Shown: in pieces, positions 59,641 to 64,000 of the stretch
Layout of the letters: each line of letters starts with the position of its first letter
Numbering within the stretch: the stretch's first letter is position 1
Origin: Catellatospora sp. IY07-71
GTDB taxonomy: Bacteria; Actinomycetota; Actinomycetes; Mycobacteriales; Micromonosporaceae
Assembly: GCF_018326265.1 (NCBI RefSeq)
Contig: NZ_AP023360.1
Coordinates: forward strand, 7,189,001 to 7,253,000
Reading direction: 5' to 3'
Length of the DNA: 64,000 nucleotides
Made by a program: the position numbers and the translations under genes
The notes under the pieces: generated by a model
What the model was told of the DNA's origin: nothing
The model's input: only the letters and a program-made list of their open reading frames with translations
Databases searched by the model: none

Positions 59641-60330
59641 TCACGCGGGCAGTTCGTCGGCGGGCACGAACCGGTAGCCCATGCCCGGTTCGGTCAGCAG
59701 CTGGCGGGGGTGGGCGGGGTCGGCTTCGAGCTTGCGGCGCAGCTGGGCCATGTACTGGCGCAGGTAGTTGGTTTCGGTGGCGTACTGCGGGCCCCAGATG
59801 TCGTGCAGCAGCTGCCGCTGGCTGACGAGCTTGCCGGGGTTGCGGAGCAGCGCGGCCAGCAGCTGCCATTCCGTCGGGGTCAGGCGTATGTCGCCGCCGC
59901 GGATCTGGTGGTCGGCGACGTCGAGTTCGAACCTGCCGACGCGGACGAACCGCCGGGAGTCCGGGGCGGCGGCGTGGCGGCGGGTCACGGCGCGGATGCG
60001 GGCGAGCAGCTCGTCGACGCCGAAGGGCTTGGTGACGTAGTCGTCGGCTCCGGCGTCGAGGGCCTCGACCTTGTCGTCGCTGCCGGTGCGCCCGGACAGC
60101 ACGATGATCGGTGTCGCCGACCAGCCGCGCAGGCCCCGGATGACCTCGACGCCGTCCATGTCGGGCAGGCCGAGGTCGAGCACGATCACGTCGGGCAGGT
60201 ACGAGCTTGCGGCCCGCAGCGCCGTGGCGCCGTCGGCGGCCGGCTCGACGTCGTAGCCACGGGCTTTGAGGTTGATGCGCATCGCACGCAGGATCTGCGG
60301 TTCGTCGTCGATGATGAGGACTTTCGTCAT
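59641..60330 (-). CDS. KdpE-like OmpR-family response regulator
   Basis: A 229-residue regulator. Receiver domain (1-120): Asp7/8, phospho-acceptor Asp52 in VLDLGLPDMDG and Lys in YVTKPFGVDE. The winged helix (about 130-225) has LTPTEWQLLAALLRNPGKLV, NYLRQYMAQLRRKLE and PGMGYRFVP, the pattern of KdpE. No sensor kinase is adjacent. ATG 60330 has GGAG upstream. It may control the permease next to it. Confidence 0.9.
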   Translation of the reverse strand: MTKVLIIDDEPQILRAMRINLKARGYDVEPAADGATALRAASSYLPDVIVLDLGLPDMDGVEVIRGLRGWSATPIIVLSGRTGSDDKVEALDAGADDYVTKPFGVDELLARIRAVTRRHAAAPDSRRFVRVGRFELDVADHQIRGGDIRLTPTEWQLLAALLRNPGKLVSQRQLLHDIWGPQYATETNYLRQYMAQLRRKLEADPAHPRQLLTEPGMGYRFVPADELPA

Positions 60331-60550
60331 CGGTTCGCCTGCTCCGTTCGCTGTGCGGTGGTGGTGCCGAGTGTTCAGGCCTGCGGTGGGCCGAAACAGC
60401 ACCATGGTCAGCCCGCTGCCGGAGTGACCTCCGGGTCAAGTGTGCCGACCATGGCTCCCGTACGGCGACAGGCGCATTCTTCACGCGCGTTTGACGGCGG
60501 CGTATCCGTGCTCACAGCGGCGGCCAGGGCGAGGGCAGCGCCGCACGTTG

Positions 60551-60571
60551 AAATGTTAGGCACTAACATTT
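60551..60571. promoter_or_regulatory. TetR operator with leaderless promoter
   Basis: AAATGTTAG and its exact reverse complement stand 3 nt apart. A -10-like TAACAT lies in the right arm and the GTG at 60577 follows at 7 nt, without a ribosome-binding site. Confidence 0.7.
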
Positions 60572-60576
60572 ACGGT

Positions 60577-61146
60577 GTGGTGGTGGACAGGGAACCAGGG
60601 GGCCGCCGAGGCCGCACCCGCGCGCTCCTGCTGGAGTGCGCACTGAATCTGTTCGAGCAGCAGGGATACGAGCGGACGACCGTCGGCCAGATCGCCGCGG
60701 CTGCCGGGGTGACCGAGATGACGTTCTTCCGCCACTTCGCCGCCAAGGAGCGCGTGGTGGTCGAAGACCCGTATGACCCGGTCATCGCCGACGCCGTCGC
60801 GGCCCAGCCCCGCACGATGCCGCCGCTTGCCAGAGCGGTCGCGGGCTTGCGCGCCGCCTGGGAGCGGCTGCCGGAGCCGGAGAGCACCACCGTCCGGCGG
60901 CGGGTGCGTGTCGCCGCGGCCACGCCGTCACTGCGTGCGGCGATCTCAGCGAACAACGCCGCCACCGAACAGATCCTCGTCGACCAGCTCGTGGCCGACG
61001 GCGCCGACCCCGGCTCGGCACGGGTCGCGGCCGCCGCGGTGCTGGCCGGCATCACCGCCGCGCTGCTGGACTGGTCCCAGCGCGACGGCATCGCCTTGAC
61101 CGACGTGGTGTCGGCGGCGCTGGACACTCTGGCGGGACGGCGATGA
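60577..61146 (+). CDS. TetR family regulator of an ABC transporter
   Basis: A 189-residue repressor. The HTH is RTRALLLECALNLFEQQGYE, then RTTVGQIAAAAGVTEMTFFR, then HFAAKERVV. Three consecutive GTG codons (60577, 60580, 60583) can start it. The stop overlaps the ATPase ATG (ATGA), so the operon probably represses itself through the palindrome at 60551. Confidence 0.87.
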   Translation: MVVDREPGGRRGRTRALLLECALNLFEQQGYERTTVGQIAAAAGVTEMTFFRHFAAKERVVVEDPYDPVIADAVAAQPRTMPPLARAVAGLRAAWERLPEPESTTVRRRVRVAAATPSLRAAISANNAATEQILVDQLVADGADPGSARVAAAAVLAGITAALLDWSQRDGIALTDVVSAALDTLAGRR

Positions 61147-61871
61147 CGGCGCCCCGTATCGAGGTGCGCGGCCTGACGCGGCTGTTCCGCGGCGGCGCCG
61201 GCGTTCGCGGCATCGATCTCGACGTGATCGCAGGTGAGATCCACGCCCTGGTGGGCCTCAACGGTGCGGGCAAGACCACGCTCATGCGGCTCCTGCTCGG
61301 CATGCTGCGACCGGCCGCAGGCGCCGTACGCATCGACGGGCAGCCGCTGAACACCGCCGACTGGTCGAACGTCGGACACCTGGTGGAGACTCCCCTGGCC
61401 TACGGCGAACTGGACGGCCGGACGAACCTGATGCTCAGCGCACGCCTGCACGGCGCGGGCGCCGACCGAGCGGCGCGGATGGTCGGCGATGTCCTGACCG
61501 AGCTGAATCTCACCCGGTACGCCGCCGTTCGGGCACGCCGGATGTCGCTGGGCAACCGGCAGCGCCTCGGCCTGGCCGCCGCGCTGCAGCACCGCCCTCG
61601 GGTCGTGGTGCTCGACGAGCCCACCAACGCGCTGGACCCGGCCGGGGTCATCCTGCTGCGCGAGGCGCTGGTGCGACGCGCCGCCGACGGCGCCGGGGTG
61701 CTGGTGTCCAGCCACCATCTCGACGAGGTGGCCCGGGTGGCGCACCGCATCACCGTCATCAACGCCGGCCGCGTGATCGGGACCCTGGACCCGCGCGGCG
61801 TCGACATCGAGAGGTCCTTCTTCGCGCTCGTCCACGCCGACGACACGCCCGCCGATCGGAGCCCGCGGTGA
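61143..61871 (+). CDS. ABC transporter ATP-binding protein
   Basis: A 242-residue ATPase. Walker A GLNGAGKTT, signature-like MSLGNRQRLGLAAAL (Ser-Leu-Gly-Asn variant), Walker B VVVLDEPTNALDP and H-loop SSHHLDEV. Typical of ABC-2 type exporters for antibiotics or lipids. It overlaps its neighbours at both ends by 4 bp. Confidence 0.9.
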   Translation: MTAPRIEVRGLTRLFRGGAGVRGIDLDVIAGEIHALVGLNGAGKTTLMRLLLGMLRPAAGAVRIDGQPLNTADWSNVGHLVETPLAYGELDGRTNLMLSARLHGAGADRAARMVGDVLTELNLTRYAAVRARRMSLGNRQRLGLAAALQHRPRVVVLDEPTNALDPAGVILLREALVRRAADGAGVLVSSHHLDEVARVAHRITVINAGRVIGTLDPRGVDIERSFFALVHADDTPADRSPR

Positions 61872-62637
61872 ACCTGTCCATGCTGGCGACCGCCGTCGCC
61901 GTCGAAGGCCGCAAAGCGGCCGCCTCCCGCGTCCTGACCAGCGCCGCGCTCCTGCTGATCGGCGGCGTCGCCGCTCTTGCCGCGGCCACCGTCGCGGCCG
62001 CGGGCGGCGGCGACGAGCAGCTCGCCGCCAAGCTCGGGCCGCTGGCTGCCGCAGGTGGGTGGCCGGCCGTGTTGAACGTGGCCACGCAGGTCACCGCAGC
62101 GGCCGGGCTGCTGGCCTTCGGGGTCGGTTTGAGCTGGATGTTCGGCCGCGAGTTCACCGACGGCACCATCACCGGCCTGTTCGGCCTGCCCGTCACCCGG
62201 CCCGCGCTCGCTTCGGCGAAACTCATCGTGTTCGTGCTGTGGGCCGCGGCGACCGCGACGGCACTGACCCTGGCCGTCGCGCTGGTCGGCTTCGCCGTCA
62301 CGCGTCAGGCGCCGCAACCGGCCGACTGGGCGGGCCTGGGTCGCCTGCTCGCCCTGGCCGTGATGACCGCGGCACTCGCCGTTCCCGCGGCCTGGGCCGC
62401 CACGCTCGGCCGCGGGCTGCTTCCGGCGATGGCGACCATCGTCGCCCTGATGGCCGTCACCCAGATCATCGTCGTGGCCGGTGCGGGCGGCGGCTGGTTC
62501 CCCCGGCGGCACCGGCGCTGTGGGCCTTGCTGCCCGCAACGGTGGGGGTGGCCGAGCTGCTGTCCGCGGCAGTCTTTCCGGTCGTCTTCACGGCGCTGAC
62601 GCTGCACGCCTGGCATCGGCTGCAACTCGATCGGTAG
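61868..62637 (+). CDS. ABC-2 type permease with apparent 1-nt frameshift
   Basis: From ATG 61868 the frame encodes membrane helices typical of ABC-2 permeases (LLAFGVGLSWMFGREFTDGT, then ITGLFGLPVTRPALASAKLI). After GAGGGWFP it becomes Arg/Cys-rich (RRHRRCGPCCPQRWGWPSCC) and stops at 62599. In the next frame the sequence continues as APALWALLPATVGVAELLSA, then AVFPVVFTALTLHAWHRLQL, the natural last helix, to 62637. One extra C in the C5 tract at 62500-62504 would restore about 256 residues. Confidence 0.8.
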
Positions 62638-62713
62638 CACACGTCGGGTTCAGCGGATCGTGGTGCGGCCGGTGCAGGCCGTGGCGAACTCACCGGCGCT
62701 GCCCGCCGTAGGT

Positions 62714-62748
62714 CTCGCCGGGCCCGAACTCGGTTCGAGCCCGGCGAG
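62714..62748. terminator. Bidirectional terminator between ABC permease and cyclophilin genes
   Basis: CTCGCCGGGC pairs with GCCCGGCGAG; inside the loop CGAAC pairs with GTTCG. It lies between convergent genes. Confidence 0.72.
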
Positions 62749-62780
62749 GAGCCTCTGCCGCCGCGGAGGCCGAGAGCCGG

Positions 62781-63518
62781 TCAGCAGAACGGCAGCGGGA
62801 ACAGGTGTACGCAGGCGCGCTGGATGTCGGCGGGCAGCGCGGGCGCACCGTCCACCGGCGCGGGGTCTTCGGGAGTCGGCTGGATGCCGCCGGCGGCGAT
62901 CGCGTCCAGGGCGGCCATTCCGGCTTCGTCGATGGTGCCGAAGACGGTGTAGTTGGGCCGCAGGATCGAGTCGGCGTAGACCAGGAAGAACTGGCTGCCG
63001 TTGGTGTTCGGCCCGGCGTTGGCCATGGCCAGGGTGCCGCGCGGGTAGTAGACGCGGCCGGGCCGGTCGGGCACGGGCGGCAGGTCGGTGGGCAGTTCGT
63101 CCTTGTACTGGTAGCCGGGGCCGCCGCTGCCGGTGCCGGACGGGTCGCCGCACTGCAGCACCTTCAGCGTCGGGTACGCCGTCAGCCGGTGGCAGCTCGT
63201 GTTGTTGTAGAACCGGTGCAGGATCAGGTGCTCGAAGCTCTGCACGGTGCAGGGCGCCTTGGCGGCGTCCAGCGTCATCGTGATCTTGCCGTGGCTGGTG
63301 TTGAGCACGACGTGGGTGTTCCAGGTCTGCTGGTGTCGCGGGTCGAAGGGCAGCCCCACCGGCCGGGCCGGCGGGTCGTCCGGGGTTTCGGCGTACTGGC
63401 AGGGGCCCTTGGTGGTCCGGGGTGCCGGGTCGGCCGCGGCGGGGGTGGCCGCGGCCGTGGCGGACAGCAGCCCGGCGACGAGTCCGGTGACGGTGAACCG
63501 GATCAATTTGTTTCGCAT
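62781..63518 (-). CDS. Secreted cyclophilin-type peptidyl-prolyl isomerase
   Basis: A 245-residue exported protein. A signal peptide (FTVTGLVAGLLSATAAATPA) is followed by a cyclophilin domain: TSHGKITMTLDAAKAPCTVQ, FYNNTSCHRLTAYPTLKVLQ, GTLAMANAGPNTNGSQFFLV. Several residues of the PPIase site (the Arg of the classical FHR and GGD) are altered here (CHRLT, CGDP). It has Cys pairs that may form disulfides. ATG 63518 follows TATACAT by 6 nt (leaderless possible). Confidence 0.87.
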   Translation of the reverse strand: MRNKLIRFTVTGLVAGLLSATAAATPAAADPAPRTTKGPCQYAETPDDPPARPVGLPFDPRHQQTWNTHVVLNTSHGKITMTLDAAKAPCTVQSFEHLILHRFYNNTSCHRLTAYPTLKVLQCGDPSGTGSGGPGYQYKDELPTDLPPVPDRPGRVYYPRGTLAMANAGPNTNGSQFFLVYADSILRPNYTVFGTIDEAGMAALDAIAAGGIQPTPEDPAPVDGAPALPADIQRACVHLFPLPFC

Positions 63519-63590
63519 ATGGAAATGTATACATCACACCGCTGCCGGGGATCCGGCCCCGAGCGGCTGCCGGATGCCGACAGCACGGCA

Positions 63591-64000
63591 TCAGCCCCAG
63601 GGCAGCCGCACGACCTGTGCGGCGTAGGAGAGCCCCGCGCCGAATCCCACGAGCAACGCCGTCCCGCCGCGGGGGACTTCACCGTCACGCCGCATCCGCT
63701 CCATCGCCAGCGGCACCGAGGCGGCGGAGGTGTTGCCCATCTCGGCGATGTCGCGGGCCACCGGCACGCCCTCAGGGAGCTTGAGCGCTTTGATCATCGC
63801 GTCGATGATCCGCATGTTGGCCTGGTGCGGGATGAAGGCGTCGAGCTCGTCCACGGTGATGCCCGCGGCCTGCAGCGCCCGGTTCGCCACGGACACCATC
63901 TCGTAGGAGGCCCAGCGGAACACCTGCTGCCCGGACATCTGGATGAAGGGCCGCGGACCGGTGGGGTCGTCCATGAACGCCTTCCAGTCGCGGGTCTGGC
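63591..64000 (-). CDS. 3-oxoacyl-ACP synthase III (FabH-like), C-terminal part
   Basis: The last 136 codons of a KAS III-type thiolase-fold enzyme; the N-terminus with the catalytic Cys is beyond 64000. FIPHQANMRIIDAMIKAL contains the catalytic His, and IAEMGNTSAASVPLAMERMR the catalytic Asn. The end GFGAGLSYAAQVVRLPW is typical. It continues in frame from the window edge (QTRDWKAF before MDDPTG). It initiates fatty-acid elongation. Confidence 0.92.
   Translation of the reverse strand, partial: QTRDWKAFMDDPTGPRPFIQMSGQQVFRWASYEMVSVANRALQAAGITVDELDAFIPHQANMRIIDAMIKALKLPEGVPVARDIAEMGNTSAASVPLAMERMRRDGEVPRGGTALLVGFGAGLSYAAQVVRLPWG

Noticed and set aside
58111-60576. Upstream extension of the TetR frame by about 820 codons
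   Set aside because: Low-complexity sequence antisense to permease and regulator; the HTH begins just after the GTG at 60577.
1-64000. CRISPR arrays, rRNA, tRNA, complete insertion sequences
   Set aside because: No regular repeat-spacer pattern, no tRNA cloverleaf or rRNA signature and no transposase gene was found by reading.

Overview
The window is high-GC (about 70-75%) actinomycete DNA, densely coded. The mix of SARP and LAL regulators, TPR-CHAT proteins, a type II lanthipeptide cluster, a ClpP pair and GTG or leaderless starts points to a Micromonosporaceae-like genome (Actinoplanes, Catellatospora or a relative); this placement is inferred. I saw no rRNA, tRNA or CRISPR array.

Region A (1-19,990) is a respiratory, nitrogen-oxide and dormancy block. 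It holds narG and the 5' part of narH, a DUF2249 protein, an ArsR/SufR-type regulator (apparently frameshifted) leading an operon of two polytopic membrane proteins and a NirK-type copper nitrite reductase, then YwiC. A 27-codon ORF, a radical SAM/SPASM enzyme, a DsbA-like thiol protein, cysE and cysK follow. On the other strand lie a nitronate monooxygenase, a second NirK in which the membrane part and copper part are fused, a hemerythrin and a MauE/DoxX protein, and then a short ribosome-hibernation factor. Four DosR/DevR-like GGGAC-n-GTCCC sites sit upstream of narG, the radical SAM operon, the nitronate monooxygenase operon and the hibernation factor, so much of the block may be one hypoxia/NO regulon.

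Region B (19,990-27,010) has a divergent XRE-cupin regulator/GNAT pair with palindromic leaderless promoters, a secreted trypsin-like protease, a giant SARP-NB-ARC-TPR regulator and a secreted Calx-beta protein. Region C (27,010-38,310) is a type II lanthipeptide cluster: precursor (core AAIDGHTSMCCHCVC), LanM, LanT with C39 protease, LanD-type flavoprotein, a DUF3105 protein and a divergent LAL regulator. A stand-alone mraY lies next to it and may be a target copy.

Region D (38,320-46,260) has small membrane and metabolic genes and then a caspase-like protease, a CHAT protease and two kinase-like genes. Region E (46,350-49,500) holds a long TPR protein that ends exactly where the CHAT domain of a canonical TPR-CHAT protein would start, so the ancestral gene appears split by about 1.35 kb of DNA; an MMPL transporter remnant is adjacent. 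Region F (49,700-53,120) is a stress-signalling set: PP2C phosphatase, RsbW-like kinase and STAS antagonist. Region G (53,250-57,380) has a GH53 galactanase with LacI-type operators and a PopR/ClgR-like regulator beside two clpP genes. Region H (57,500-64,000) has an APC/KimA-like permease, a KdpE-like response regulator, a TetR-ABC operon (permease apparently frameshifted), a secreted cyclophilin and the 3' end of a fabH-like gene.
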